Positions 1 through 11,720 of a DNA stretch of 64,000 nt are shown piece after piece. This DNA comes from Diabrotica undecimpunctata. Taxonomy: Eukaryota > Arthropoda > Insecta > Coleoptera > Chrysomelidae. The stretch's first letter is position 1, and the number at the start of each line of letters is the position of its first letter. The notes beneath the pieces were generated by a model. The model saw only the letters and a list, made by a program, of their open reading frames with translations, was not told the origin of the DNA and searched no databases. Both the position numbers and the translations under genes were made by a program. The stretch spans positions 85,691,389 through 85,755,388 of the forward strand of contig NC_092808.1 of the NCBI RefSeq assembly GCF_040954645.1, in the 5' to 3' direction.

Positions 1-30
1 TAATAAAGTTGGTGAATTTTGGGCGACCGG

Positions 31-63
31 TTTCAAGGCTTACAATATTTGCCCCATCATCAG
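31..63 (-). ncRNA. hammerhead-like motif in a Penelope-like terminal fragment
   Basis: Read on the minus strand, CTGATGA (57-63) is followed by a 22-nt segment and then GAAA (31-34), the two conserved boxes of a hammerhead core. The helix II segment can pair only with G-U help (GGGGC with GCCTT), so this copy is weak. The surrounding sequence resembles the terminal repeats of Penelope-like elements found later in the window, and nothing else of the element is visible before about 490. Confidence 0.4.
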
Positions 64-544
64 GCCCCAGTACGTTATTTTAATATCTATTAGAAACTAA
101 AAGATGTCAGACAGCAAAGATCTATAAACTAAGGTACTTCTGAGAATCACCTTCCCTCTTAAATAATACATTCAAGATCATCTTCAAATCAAACTTAATA
201 TCAAGATGTTATTATTATTTTTATATTTCTACTGTATATTTTGTCTTTAGCTGTTGTGTCAATTTAATTAAATAAAAATTTCTTAGGACGACACAAACAT
301 TAAAACACGAAGACAATATATTACAACTGTAACAGCCTTTGCAGTGTCATATTAATCACTAATTTAAGAAGAATTTATCGAATACCACAACTCTAATGAA
401 AGGTATTTTAGCAGAAAAACAAGGTCCTAAAGAAATAAATTTTGAAAATATTCGTGGTTATAAGAATCCTAGCTAAGTTGTTTAAAATCCTAACTTTTTT
501 TTATTTAGAAAAAACATATAATCCACATCAACCACGCAAGGTTA

Positions 545-1290
545 TTAGTGGAGTAACGTACACAAGAGTTCATTTTTGAAATAATTTATTACATGGTCAG
601 TATTTATGGTTAAAGTGGTTTTAATGTCATCTGAGATTCCATATTTTCTTCTTGTTTCTTCGTGGTACTGGCAGTCAATCAGAATATGCTTCACCGTCAA
701 TGTGAGAGAACAGTTTCTGCAGGGTGGAGAAGGTTCTTTGGTGATTAAGAATCTATGGGTCAGTGCAGTGTGTCCAATTCTTAGTCGGTTAATTATTAAT
801 TGATCCCTTCTATTGGATGGATTATTTAAGATGGTCTTCACAAGGGGATAAATCTCATATAGTTTGGTTCCTGAATCTTTCCAGTAGTCTTGCCATTATG
901 TTCATAAAGTGGTCTTTAATTAGGTTTTTGAGATCGGAATATGGGTAGTTTATTGATTTGGTTGTGTATTGTGAGTTTATTCGACTTGTGTTTGCTAGGT
1001 TATCCACTTTCTCATTTTCAGCTATTCCTACATGCGACGGTACCCAGATAAATACTACTTTTTTTCGAGTTGATTGAATTACATTTATCTCATTTTTTAT
1101 AGCCCGTAATATTGGATTTGTAGAGTATATCTGTTTTACACGTTATAGAGCCTTTAATGAGTCAGTAATGATGACACATTTATTCTCACTACGCGTTTTG
1201 AAGAAAATTAAGGCTTCCAAAATGGCTGTGGTCTCGCCTGTGAGGATGCAGCAATTTGTAGGTATGGATATAGTGTGAGTAGTGAAATCC
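545..1290 (-). pseudogene. 3' end of an I-like retrotransposon (RNase H and C-terminal zinc motif)
   Basis: This is a 5'-truncated remnant of a non-LTR retrotransposon ORF2. The open part at 545-841 encodes a C-terminal module with the pattern RLRIGHTALTHRFL, then C-x2-C and a late HILIDC, typical of the terminal zinc-binding region in I-like and related elements. Upstream on the same strand (about 970-1290), in broken frames, an RNase H domain can be read: an acidic TDSLKAL segment, LTGETTAILEAL, and WVPSHVGIAENEKVD near its end. A T run at 493-501 on the plus strand would be the poly(A) tail. The frame is interrupted between RNase H and the zinc module. The larger I-like element at 1489-5478 is a relative but not the same copy. 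Confidence 0.7.
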
Positions 1291-1475
1291 TAACTTATAT
1301 GTTGTCAAATCACCCTTTAAGAAAATGTAATATTTCAACATTGTCCTTGGTAATCATTCAGCAATTTGTGTTGCGTTTTCTCTCGTAAATAAAGTCGTTG
1401 TCCATTTACCAGGTAAACAGCTAAATTAACTACAGTCAGATGCCGTTTTTGTATGGAAAATAAAGAGATTTTTCA

Positions 1476-1488
1476 AAACCGCCTTATT
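1476..1488. repeat. target-site duplication of the I-like element, low-coordinate copy
   Basis: The sequence aaaccgccttatt here is repeated exactly at 5479-5491. The two copies lie directly outside the ends of the I-like element, next to its T-rich (poly(A) on the minus strand) end, so they are best read as its target-site duplication. Two or three bases on the element side cannot be separated from the tail. Confidence 0.8.
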
Positions 1489-4400
1489 TTTTTTTATTGA
1501 AATTAACGTGTCTCGACATCTATGGCCATTGACACAGGTACAAGAACGTCTGGAGTATTACATTATACATATAAGATTATTACATATATATAGTGTTACA
1601 AACTTTGTTTTTTTTGTAACAAACAATGTTGCAATATTTTACGAAATATTATTACAATTATATACGATAATATAATCTGCAATCTTTTAAAAAGTCAATT
1701 AGAGCACTGTACACATTAGGCGAACTAAGTATCTGTTTCAGGTTACCGGTTATATTATGCGCTGGTCTATATATTCTATAATAACTGCATTCAACGAGTA
1801 AGTGTTCTACTGTAAGGCGGTGAGAATCACAATGTTCACAAGCGGGTGGGTTTTCGGAAGTCATCAGGTATCCGTGAGTGAAGAGAGTGTGTCCTATTCG
1901 AAGTCTTCGAATGATGAGTTTGTCCCTCCTAGTCATTGTAGGTATCTTAAATGAGTATACAGTGGGATTGATTATATACAGTTTTATGTTTTGTCCATTC
2001 CAATGATTTTGCTATGTTTTATGAGTGTTTTGTTTTATGGTTGCTGCTAGATCTTGATGACGTTGAATTTTTTCTAGGCTTAGGTCAGAACAACTTGCTT
2101 TTCTTGCTGCGATACCTGCAGACTCATTTCCAGTGATCCCTACATGAGATGGGGTCCAAAAATGTCTATTGATGTTCCTCTGCTGTGGTTTTGATGACAG
2201 ATGTGTTGGATTTTTTGGACTATCGGGTTTAACGAGTATATGTTGGCAATGGACTGGATTGAAGAAAAAGAATCAGTGCATATAGCTAGAGATTTGGTAT
2301 TGGGAGAAGTCATTTCAAGAGCTTTAAGGATACCATATAATTCTGCAGTGTGAATACTACAAGTGGTTGGTAGTCGATATAGAGCTAAGGTTATGTTTTC
2401 GGTACATACAGCACAGCCAGTATTCTTTTCATCTTTAGATGCGTCGGTATAAAGAACTTGATTGTACTGTTTTGCATTTATTGTTTCTTCAAATAATTGT
2501 CTAAGGAGGTAGTAAGGGTCTTCTTTTTTATGTCGAGTTAGACTGGTATTGAAAGCAGGTAGCTTATTGGTCCATGGAGGATTATTTTCAGTACTGATGG
2601 GGGTAGTTATATTCAGGTCTATAGCTGCTAGCAAAGGATTTACTAATTGTGGTAGGGGGTAAACAGATCTGTCTCTATTTTCAGGAGCGTAGGGGATGTT
2701 AATGAGCTTAAGTACTGGGTTTTTTGGGTTGGCTGAAACTCTAGTGAAATAGGAATAGAGTAAAAGCTGACGTCGTATGAAAAGACGAGGTTCCAAAGCT
2801 TCAACGCACATGCTTTCGGCGGGGCTAGATCGAAATGCACCTAGACATATACGTAAGGAGTATATCGTTTGTATTGAATTTAGAGATTTAAGATAAGCAT
2901 TACCGGCAGTCATGTAGAGCATGCATCCATAATCTAATCTAGAGCGAATAAGAGCTGTATAGATTCTCAATAACATATTTTCTTCAGCTCCCCGTTGATA
3001 ATGTGCAAGTGTTTTTAATATATTTAGTTTACCAGCACAGTTGTCCTTTTTTTTTAAGTGTATTTTCCAGTTTAACTTCTAATCGAATATTAGGCCCAAG
3101 ATTTTATAATTATTTACTGTAGGTAAAGGAACATATCGTTTAGATATATTTCCGGGTTTTGAACGCTTTGCTTTTTGGTAAATCTTAGTATCCTAGATTT
3201 TGAGCTGGAAAGTTTGATGCCGTGTTGTGTGGACCAAGAATATACGTTGTTTACAGCATTTTGAATAAGATTTGATGTACTGGATATGCTTGCTCCACTA
3301 CAGTAAATAAGTAGATCATTAGCGTACAGCAGAGCTTTTACCGGTTGGCGAACTTCTTTTGAGATATTATTTATTGCTAAGTTAAACAGAATTGGACTTA
3401 AAACAGAGCCTTGAGGTACACCATTGAGCTGTTCAAGAACATTTGAATCATTACCGTTTATTGCAACTTTAAATTTATGGTGATTTAAGAAGTTATTTAT
3501 GAACGTGTAAATTGCCGTAATAACGTATAAATATTATTATCGATAAGTTTATGTAATATTACATTCTTTGGAATAGTATCGAAGGCGTTTTCAATATCGA
3601 AGGCCCCCACAACTGTATCATGTTGCTTATCGAAATTCCCGGTTATATGGTTTTGTAGTAATACTAAATTTTCCATAGCGCTTCGATGTGATCTGAATCC
3701 AGATTGAACAGAGCTAATTATATTGTGCTTTACAGAAAACCAGTAGAGTCTATTATTGATTAGTTTTTCCATTAATTTGCACATGCAACATGTTAATGAA
3801 ATCGGTCTATAAGAGAATGGCTCTATTGAAGGTTTGTTGGGTTTTTTTATTGAAAGAATAATGAACTGTCTCCACAGGTTGGGAAACTTTTCGTTGATCC
3901 AAAGAAGATTATAAAATGAAAGTAATTTTGTAAGTCCATTGATGTCTAAATTTTTGAGGAATATGGAGGGTATATTGTCAATTCCTAAAGAATTTTTTAA
4001 ATTAGATAGTAAAGGAAAGCTTTTGAAAAGTAAAAGGTGCGTTTAAAGCGAGAAGCTCATCTGAGAGATCTGTAGTAGAAGAAAGATCTTTATGTTGAGT
4101 CAGAGTATTTGTGTAGTTGTCGTTTTTGCTTTTATTATGAAAATGAGTTGCCATAATTTGATCATCTTCAGTTACTATTGAATTATGATAACTGAGCTCT
4201 GAAATTTACAAGTGTGTTGTTTTTCCGTGCATTTGTTTAATTTTCTTCCTAACTTGACTGGAAGGGGTGTCAATAGATATGGAAGATATGTATTTATTCC
4301 AACAGTCTTTTTTGCTTTGTTTGATCACTCTTCGCGCTATAGCTTTTAGTTGTTTGAATTTAATCAGGTTTGACTCAGTTCTGATTCTACGATATATATT

Positions 4401-5478
4401 TATTGCTGTTTTGCTTTCTTGGATAGCTTTCTTACATTCAGTATTCCACCAGGGTACAGTTTTATGAGAAGACGATATTGTGCATGTTTCAATATGCGTT
4501 TGAGCAGCCAGGGTGATTAAACTCACTAAGGAGTCTAGTGCTATATCAGGATCTTCTGATAGTTGTAGCTGGTTGATCTTGTTTTCAATGATGTCTGAAA
4601 AGTTCTTCCAGTTAGCGTGAGATAATTTCCATTTTGAAATTTTTGCTCTGGGTTTGCTGATAGAATTAGAAATCAAGATAGGAAAGTGATTACTATCATA
4701 AAGGCAATCCATTGTAGTCCAAGTAAGAAGTGATGTTAACCTTGGGTCACATAAGCTAACATCAATTGAGAAGAAAGTGCCACTAGAAATGTTGAAGTAT
4801 GTTTTGGATCCGGTATTCAATATACAGATGTTAGAGGAGTTTAAAACATTTTCAACGACCTTTCCCTCTCTCTACCAAATGTTTTTTCCGATCTCCAAAG
4901 TGAATTATGGGTATTAAAATCGCCTACCAAAATAAAGGGGGCTGGAAGTTGATTAATTAAGTTTATTAGCTCAAATTCAGTAAGACTGTGGGAAGGTGGT
5001 AAGTAAATACTACAGATAGTAATTTTATTTGGACACCAAAGAGTAACAGCAATAGCTTCTAGTGTAGTAGGTAAGTGTACTTCTTTACAATAGTAGTCTT
5101 TAGAAGTATATATAGATATGCCTCCACTAGCTCTGATATAATTTGTTCTTAAAAAGTGATGTGCTTGAAAACGATTGAGATATTTCTTGTCCGTTTGCTC
5201 GAAGTTTGTTTCTTGTAGGCAAATAATGTCAGCATTCGTGTCCATGATTAGTTGTTGAATACGTTCTAGACGGGGGTAAAACCCGTCAGTTTCACTGGAT
5301 TAAATTAAAAATGAGTATGTTATGTTTCTGAAGTGGTTGCCCCTTCAGAGAAATGGTCTTCTTCGAACTTGTCTTGTGAGGATACCGAGATTATACTTTC
5401 TGCGTCAGAATTATTAGAGCCTAGTTTCGTTTTAATTTTCTTACTAATTCTAGTCTAGAGTGCTTCGCTCAGTGGGCT
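1489..5478 (-). mobile_element. 5'-truncated I-like non-LTR retrotransposon, 4.0 kb
   Basis: The element runs on the minus strand from 5478 to a short A-rich tail at 1489 and is bracketed by a 13-bp direct repeat (1476-1488 and 5479-5491). Its first 200 bp read as the end of an ORF1 (a serine and acidic-rich tail with a stop near 5320). ORF2 with endonuclease, reverse transcriptase, RNase H and a C-terminal zinc motif follows. Because the duplication abuts a point inside ORF1, the copy was truncated when it inserted. It landed in sequence next to the older I-like fragment at 545-1290. Confidence 0.8.
1658..5245 (-). pseudogene. ORF2 of I-like element: endonuclease, RT, RNase H, zinc motif
   Basis: This polyprotein would nick target DNA, copy the element RNA and integrate it. 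The endonuclease (4841-5245) shows DIICLQETNF and LVGDFNTHNSLW; its end (4206-4820) has a SNHFPI motif in another frame. The linker and RT fingers follow down to 3784, where SYRPISLTCCMCKLMEKL can be read. RT palm motif A is GAFDIENAFDTIP at 3497-3784. The YADD box near 3325 reads YAND, so a catalytic aspartate is replaced. RNase H lies in 2140-2976 (LYTDASKD, AELYGILKAL, ICTDSFSSI), and a frameshift separates it from SHVGITGNESAG. The last open block, 1658-1936, is the C-terminal zinc module (PACEHC, then VEHLLVEC). At least four frame breaks and the active-site change make it a dead copy. Confidence 0.8.
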
Positions 5479-5491
5479 AAACCGCCTTATT
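5479..5491. repeat. target-site duplication of the I-like element, high-coordinate copy
   Basis: An exact copy of the 13 bp at 1476-1488. It marks the 5' junction of the minus-strand I-like insertion. Confidence 0.8.
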
Positions 5492-5795
5492 GAAATATCT
5501 CTCCATCTGATATGTTAAAACTTTATCCTTATTATTTGGAGCCTTAATACCAAATATAGCTATGCTGCTATGTCAATCTATCAATACTGACATTTATTTT
5601 GTTTATTATAATTTCCTTTGTTAGTCATAGTATGGCGCCATCTATTAGTTATATGGAGATTTAAAATCTCAGAAAAACTGTTTTTATGTATTTTTGTACA
5701 TTTTTACAAAAACTTAGTCCTGATAATAACAAATCCAACAAAAAAGAATTATCCAATTTGGTGCAGTCGTTCTGTAGTTATGCCCGTACACATAT

Positions 5796-5822
5796 CGCAC
5801 CCTCAGTGCAAGACTGCAGTAA
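5796..5822 (+). repeat. left terminal inverted repeat of the DNA transposon
   Basis: Starts CGCACCCTCAGTGCAAGAC and matches the reverse complement of 9889-9915 with a single G/A difference. It contains the motif GTGCAARACTGCAGTAA, which is related to the internal subterminal repeats. Confidence 0.85.
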
Positions 5823-6014
5823 GTCAGAATAAGTAAGTTTCGAGATAAAGACGATTTTGTTTATTTTCGTGCTAATATCGGTGAAATAAGACACAAGTTT
5901 AAAGAAAAATTAACATTTAATTATTATTTTGCATGCTTTTTAGCCTATATTACATTAACGAAAAATAAAAATTTAAATAAAATAATATTAATGCTAAAAA
6001 AATTAGGAATTTCG

Positions 6015-6105
6015 AAGTTACAACACTTTTGCACGGAGAAAATTGTTAATCACTACACATTTAGTATTGGAATTTTAAAGTTACAACACTTTTGCACAGA
6101 AAAAA
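6015..6105. repeat. two subterminal direct repeats of the transposon
   Basis: AGTTACAACACTTTTGCAC occurs at about 6016-6035 and again at about 6079-6097, within a longer imperfect duplication of roughly 60 bp. Its reverse complement resembles the inner part of the TIR (GTGCAAAACTGCAGTAACT). Repeated subterminal motifs of this kind commonly act as transposase binding sites; that role is inferred here. Confidence 0.65.
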
Positions 6106-6132
6106 TTGTAAAAAGTGTAGACACACTTTCTG

Positions 6133-8190
6133 TTAGTTGTTGTCCTCTTCTTGATCATCTTGGGCCAAAATATTTTCATAAAAACTACGGTAAGCTTCTG
6201 GTATCATACTCGAATGGCATAAGTATACCAAATCTTTCTTTTTGGCCATTTGAATTTTTGGCTGTTCTTTGTAGGCAGGTTTAAGTAGCACTTCTCGTAT
6301 ATTATGTGTAGTCCGCGATGATTTTTTTAGATTAAAAGAATTCCATAGTTCGTCATCATAGTTGTACTTAAAGAAAATTATGTGCGGACTATCTTTTCTA
6401 CATTGCAGAATTTTTATATCTGTCCACTTCACTTTATTTTGATCAATTTTATAATTGTTTCCCAACAGAAAGGAAACATGTTTAAAATCAATGAAGTCCT
6501 TTGTTTCCATTTCTCGAACTATGTAGGGTGAACCACTTTTTTTGCTACATTTCACTACAGTTTCCCATTCAGTAGGAACATAAATTGGACCGCTCTTCAG
6601 CACTCTTTTCTTTTGTCGCTCTATTAATGAGTGCATGTTGTCACCAGCGTTTTGTGTGTGACCTGTTATTAAAAACTTGTGGGTAATTGATTCTATATGA
6701 CTCACATTAGTAACAACATACAAATACATAGAGGCGATAAATTTATTTTTGTTCTGCCCGGCACAGTTGTCGCTAAAAAAAATTTAATTTTTGCTTATTG
6801 CATGATTTTTCATGTAATAATAGACACAACTTGCAATTTCATTACTTCCTCGTTTCGCTACAGACTCATTCCACATAAAGCAGTATCTTTGTTTGGATAC
6901 GTTATCAAATACTGTGAAATTATACACATTTAAACGTCGCTTATAATAAAACATTGATACATCTCCGCATGGCTTCTGTAATACAGCTTGAAGATCGTAA
7001 TCGCAAACGGAATATTGATTTACATCATTAGCTAATTCTAGATCTTGTTTCTTTGATTCGCGTGCTTGATTTTTGTTTTTAATATGCAAGTCGTAGTTGT
7101 CCTGCAATGATTTTCTCTGCTGTTCATTAGAGTTTTTATACACTTCACACTCTGAACATTGATCTTTCTTAGGTCTCCAGAACCCAAGGATCTAGAGACC
7201 TAATGATCTTTTTATGAGCCACATGCTTCCCTCTTCGATGATTTTCGAGGATACCAGCATCATCAGTTTTCTTCCATGTGGTGTAAATGTATCGATCACT
7301 CACTCCCAAAGTATTGAGAAAAAACGTCTTGCATACTTGAGTGTCCTTGTCAATAATCCTAAATTTATATTGCAAGTTATGTTTGCGATTGCTTCCAGGT
7401 GTTTTATTTTGATACTTAGGTCTAACTTCATTGGTGTGTCGTGATATAAAGTCTCTTTACTTTATATCATTTAAATTTATGTTACCCAGGTCCCAAAATT
7501 TTCAATGAATATGTGTTCTTATATCCACAGAATTTTCAAAACATTTTAAACGACAAGTTTGAGAACAAGCTTCTTTCATCTGTCAAGCGTGCATGATTGT
7601 ACCTTTATTTGACTTGTAGGACTTACCAGAGTTGCGAAGTTTCTTGACCTTATTTCGTCTCCATTCTTCAGGATTTGCACTTCGTTTTCTCGCACAAGAT
7701 ACACTGTAACTGTCACTTTCACGGTCACTATCTTCAGTAGCTTCGATTGGTGTTTCCATTAATGCAGCGTCATAGGTTAGAATTCTGTTCTAAATATGGG
7801 AGATCTTGCATAGAATCATCATTGGAAAAGTCGTTTTCTGCATCAACCTGTTCCCCGTCTACAACGTTGTCAGCACCATTGTATCTCTGTTGAATCCCTA
7901 TTTCACTGGTCAAAATGTCCTCTTCCATATATTCAGTAGCTTCGTTTTTTGTTTCCAATTATGTAGCGTCATAAGTTGGAATTGGTTCTGTGAGATCTCT
8001 CTCTAAGTCCTCTCTCGGTATTTCAACGTTCGTTAAAATTTGAACTTGATCACCGATAGCAGTTAATGAAGTACCATTGATAACATTTGAAAATAATAAT
8101 GATTTTAAAGTTAAAACAAACAATAATTGAGTAAGAAACGGAAGAATAGAATATAATGACCACGCATTGAAAAAACAGGTAGACATGGCT
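6133..8190 (-). pseudogene. decayed transposase, SDNCAGQNKN (DUF7869-like) family
   Basis: The gene reads on the minus strand in several frames. From the N-terminus: an acidic region with an internal duplication (about 7736-7990); a basic ANPEEWRRNKVKKLRNSGK block (about 7650-7700); a cysteine-rich segment ending KFWDLGNI (about 7490-7570); VCKTFFLNTLGVSDRY (7169-7375); a C-x2-C type ECEVYKN block; YDLQAVLQKPCGDVSMFYYK and KRGSNEIASC (6784-7143); FFSDNCAGQNKNK (about 6740-6783); and FLITGHTQNAGDNMHSLIER (6133-6729). The aspartate in SDNC and the GHT..H box resemble RNase H-fold transposase motifs in a widespread family of uncharacterised insect proteins. About 60-70 expected residues are missing between HKKI and ECEVY near 7145-7200. 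Family membership is from memory; catalysis is inferred. Confidence 0.65.
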
Positions 8191-8689
8191 ACACCGAAAG
8201 AAGAAGAAAAAGAAGAAGTTAAAAGAATCTCTGTAAATAAGTAGTAATATTGTTATTGTGCGGTTTCGAATATAAAATTATTTTGATAAATAAACTTTAG
8301 TATTATTGTTTCTCTAATACATTGTGTCTATGTACTTTTAATCATTTCGCTTAAATCAAAAGTATTTTTTTGAACGCCCCTATTTCGTTCAGTTTACACT
8401 AGTCGTAGAAATTCTCACCATTGAATTTGAAAACAAGAGTAGATAAATAGAATATAATACAACGATTTATTTAAATTCAACTTACTCTGCATGTCGTTGC
8501 TATCCTCACTTGTCTGCACACACAGGGATAAAATCTTCAATGTTCTGGAACTATTAAATTTTGACATTTTCGAAATCGTTAATTCTGCATCTATCACTTG
8601 CAAGGGCTAATTACAGATTATATTAAAAACTACACTACTAAAATGTACCTACCCGTACTTCTTCCCTGAGAACTCGTTTCTAATGAGTT

Positions 8690-8935
8690 AATAGGGTAGG
8701 TAAAGAGAAAGTTATCTCCAACAACGATAGGAATAGTACTAAACATTACATTTAATGTATTCACAGAAATCACCTGATAGATAAAGGGAAAGTAAATCCC
8801 GGGGTTTAGGATATACGTTTAATAAATTCCAATAAATCATCGGGTAAGTAAAGAAAAAATAATCCCCAACAGCAATCGTGGTTTAGTATGGTAATAAACT
8901 TTACATTTAATAGAGTCCAAGAAATCAGATAGCTA
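8690..8935. repeat. degenerate tandem repeat inside the transposon
   Basis: Blocks beginning gggtaggtaaagaga and gggtaagtaaagaaa (8693 and 8839), with a shorter related block between them (about 8780), each run through a cattacatttaat-like core to an 'aagaaatca' end. The units differ in length and sequence and encode nothing recognisable. Confidence 0.45.
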
Positions 8936-9680
8936 CCTAGAATAAATAGGTACTATACCTAATAAAACGGCTTATTGTTAGCGGCAATTTAATATTTTTA
9001 TTTCTGCACATGTTTCTGATAGCCACAAATCCTTTGCTTTGTAATGACAATGTCATAACAAGGTAGAAACATTATTTGTAAAACTTTGAGTATTTTTATT
9101 TAAATTCAAAACAAAAGGACTATAATAAAAATATGCAAATCAGGTTACCTTGAGTAAAGTGATTTACAAAAGGATTGGAATTCACTACCTTAGTAAAAGT
9201 TGGGAATTACGTGGGGACAATAATATGATGACAATCGCCCCGGAAGATTACGTGAAGATTTAATATAGTTTGGGATTTAGTTTTTATAGAACAAGTTTTC
9301 TGAGAATAGATATTTTTAACCTGTCAGTATTGTTAATACACAAGTTTTAAGATAACTGTTTTTCCTTTCATAAAAAAAATACTTTTTGGCTGTAAATAAT
9401 TAGTGTTAATTTATGTGTTTTTAATCCAATCTAATAAATAAATGGTCAAACGACATCGCAAACATTTTATGGAAAATATAATGACAGATAAAGGAAATAA
9501 AACTTACATGAATAGATTGGTCTCGTTAATCTTTGTTTATTGTCTCGACCGTTAATAGATTACGTAGATACACTGTATATTAATATTAAACACCACAGAT
9601 ATACATATTAAAATAACAAATATGACAAATATCTCACTTTTTTCGTGCTTTTCATTGCTTGTTATCGAAACCATTGCAAT

Positions 9681-9740
9681 GTTCCGTGCAAAACTGTTGT
9701 AACTCTGTTACATTAGAGTTACAACAGTTTTGCACGGAAC
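9681..9740. repeat. perfect 26-bp inverted repeat, subterminal motif pair
   Basis: The arms 9681-9706 and 9715-9740 are exact reverse complements around an 8-bp spacer. Each contains GTGCAAAACTGTTGTAACTC, a close relative of the inner TIR. With the TIRs and the copies at 6016 and 6079 this makes six occurrences of the motif near the ends of the element, a layout expected of transposase binding sites. Confidence 0.8.
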
Positions 9741-9888
9741 TTATGTACAAAAACGCAAAATAGTTAAACTGTTGTTGTTGTAATATTTAGCCGGTTAAGC
9801 ATTTGAAAGTTACTAAAGTTTTACATATGACAGATATGCATGTTTACAATCGAATTTCATGATTACTTCATTTTCATAAAATTTTGAG

Positions 9889-9915
9889 TTACTGCAGTTT
9901 TGCACTGAGGGTGCG
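9889..9915 (-). repeat. right terminal inverted repeat of the DNA transposon
   Basis: The reverse complement starts CGCACCCTCAGTGCAAAAC and pairs with 5796-5822 at 26 of 27 positions. ATAT follows at 9916-9919. Confidence 0.85.
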
Positions 9916-10161
9916 ATATTTTGGAGATTCATTTTTATTTTATTATGATATAAGAATGAATTATTTTCTTAGGAATTTAATATTGTTTTCTTATTATTCT
10001 TGTAATGATTTTATGGTTTAAGTTCTTTGATTTAAGATCTCTTTTCTTAGTATCGACTGCTTTAATATAAATAGTTATTTTAGTAGTAAATATCACATTA
10101 CCTAATTATATTGCCAATTTTACATCATAATAACAAATTTACTTATACAGTTTTGTGTTAC

Positions 10162-10306
10162 CTGATAGAATTGACGATATAGCGGCGACGAAAATGCATA
10201 TCACTGTTTCTGCACCCGTATATTCTGAAGTAACCAATCCTATCAAAACAAAGAGTCCAAATGACCAGTGTGTTAAACTCCTACCGAAATCTTCAAAAAT
10301 ACCCAT
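10162..10306 (-). CDS. candidate first coding exon of an unknown two-helix membrane protein
   Basis: On the minus strand a T-rich tract ending in CAG (acceptor at 10315-10316) is followed 8 bp later by an ATG at 10306. The frame stays open for 48 codons to a CAG|GTAACA donor (intron from 10161), giving a phase-1 junction. The peptide starts MGIFEDFGRSLTHWSFG and has two hydrophobic stretches, around FGLFVLIGLV and ICIFVAAISSIL, that could be membrane segments. I do not recognise the protein, and no partner exon is visible. It sits 250 bp outside the DNA transposon and shows no transposon motif, so a host gene whose other exons lie elsewhere is the best reading. It could also be a chance open frame. 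Confidence 0.35.
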
Positions 10307-10759
10307 TTAATTATCTGAAAAAAAAAAACAATAGATGTATATAATATTACATAACCTAACCTATTATGTATTGCTTAAATTTTAGTAATAAACTTTGTAT
10401 TGATAAAATTTAGTATTATTAAGTGATAACCGACTTAATAATACGAAAAGTTTTTAAATGTAATAAAATTGCCATCAAGAAGAAACCTATATATATATAT
10501 ATATATATATAACAGCAAAACGAATGATTATCTTAATGATATTAATGTATATAATCAAATAAGAGATGACCAAACCAAGCTCCAACAATCTAACAGAATA
10601 ATAGTAACCATTAGCTACCATATATACTACATATTAAAAAAAACTAAAATAAATATTGCACTATCATCAAAGAAATAGGTTTCGCCTATCTAAACTAGAC
10701 AAAAAAGAAAAGGAATTACTTGACGCTTCATAATCTTATGTATACAATACCCTTCAACG

Positions 10760-11720
10760 TAATCATCAGTTGTCGCTACAACCCTTAGCGAGCCCTGGCC
10801 TGCCTAAAACATTATTTAACTCCTCCCTGTCGAGTGTTTGGCTTCTGAGTATAGGTTGCCCCTTTTCTTCTTCTTCCAACCGGCCTATTTAGCATGGTTA
10901 GTTTAGTAAGATTACTTTTATCCTTCCGCATAACGTGGACCATTCATCTTAGGCTGTTTATTTTGATGATTTTAACGATATCTGCATCATAAAAAAGTCA
11001 AGAGTTCAAAAAATTATATCGCCTTCTCCAGAGACCCTGTTCGTTAACTCCGCCATATGTGATCCTTAATACTTTTCTAACATCTCAATCTTAAAGATTC
11101 GTAGTAGCTCTTTATATAGCGTCGTCATCGCTTATGTTTCCGATCCGTAAGTTAGCACTGCGCGAATAATTATATTAATTGAGATATTCAGATATTCATT
11201 TTCTTATTTCTTTGGATATGTTGTTTTTGCAGTCTACCAGTGACCCTAAGTAGCAGAATATTCTTTCTACCGTTTCAATACTTTCATGTTGCGCCTCTAA
11301 GTTATATTAATTAATTATTGATGTAACAGGAATATATTTAGTTTTCTGGGTGTTAATCAGGAGTTTGATGTTTTGTGCAACGTTTTTGATACGTGTGAAA
11401 GCTTCAAATTGCTTCATTTCGGTTTCTCCAAAGATCACGATATGATCAGCATATGCCATTATTTGTATACTACGGGTATACATATATATCGTAACCTTAA
11501 GTTTATTCCCGAATCTCTCATAACTTTTTCTAATGCTAAGTTAAACATCGTGCATGATAGCACATGTCCCTGGCGCAGTCCTTTATTAGTTGTAAATTGT
11601 TCTAAAAGATCCCCTTGTACCCTCACTTCACATTCAACTTTCCTCATTGCCCTTCAAGTTAATTATACCAATTATTTTGGTATTTCAAGTTCGATTATAA
11701 TAGAATATAATGTAATGTTT
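10760..11720 (-). pseudogene. 3' half of an RTE-like element (RT palm, thumb, C-terminus)
   Basis: Reading down the minus strand, the frame gives MRKVECEVRVQGDL and NKGLRQGHVLSC (11459-11647), a palm box AYADHIVIFGE near 11450 where the second aspartate of YADD is changed, LTYGSETWAM near 11130, and LRWMVHVMRK with LTKLTMLNRPVGRR toward 10870. These are the order and motifs of the RT domain and C-terminal region of RTE-like elements. Stops and shifts are frequent. The fragment begins in the middle of the RT domain; its missing first half matches the block at 15545-16480, so the two appear to be one element split by the CR1-like insertion between them. Confidence 0.65.

Larger units (their letters stand above)
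5796..9915. mobile_element. DNA transposon with 27-bp TIRs and an SDNCAGQNKN-type transposase
   Basis: The segment is 4,120 bp long and begins and ends with inverted repeats that agree at 26 of 27 positions (5796-5822 and 9889-9915, starting CGCACCCTCAGTGC). ATAT stands directly outside each end (5792-5795, 9916-9919) and is a candidate 4-bp target-site duplication; because ATAT is its own complement it could also be part of the TIR. Inside are a decayed transposase gene on the minus strand, subterminal copies of the TIR-proximal motif, and a degenerate tandem repeat. Sola elements also make 4-bp duplications, so a Sola-like placement is possible, but this is inference. Confidence 0.75.
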
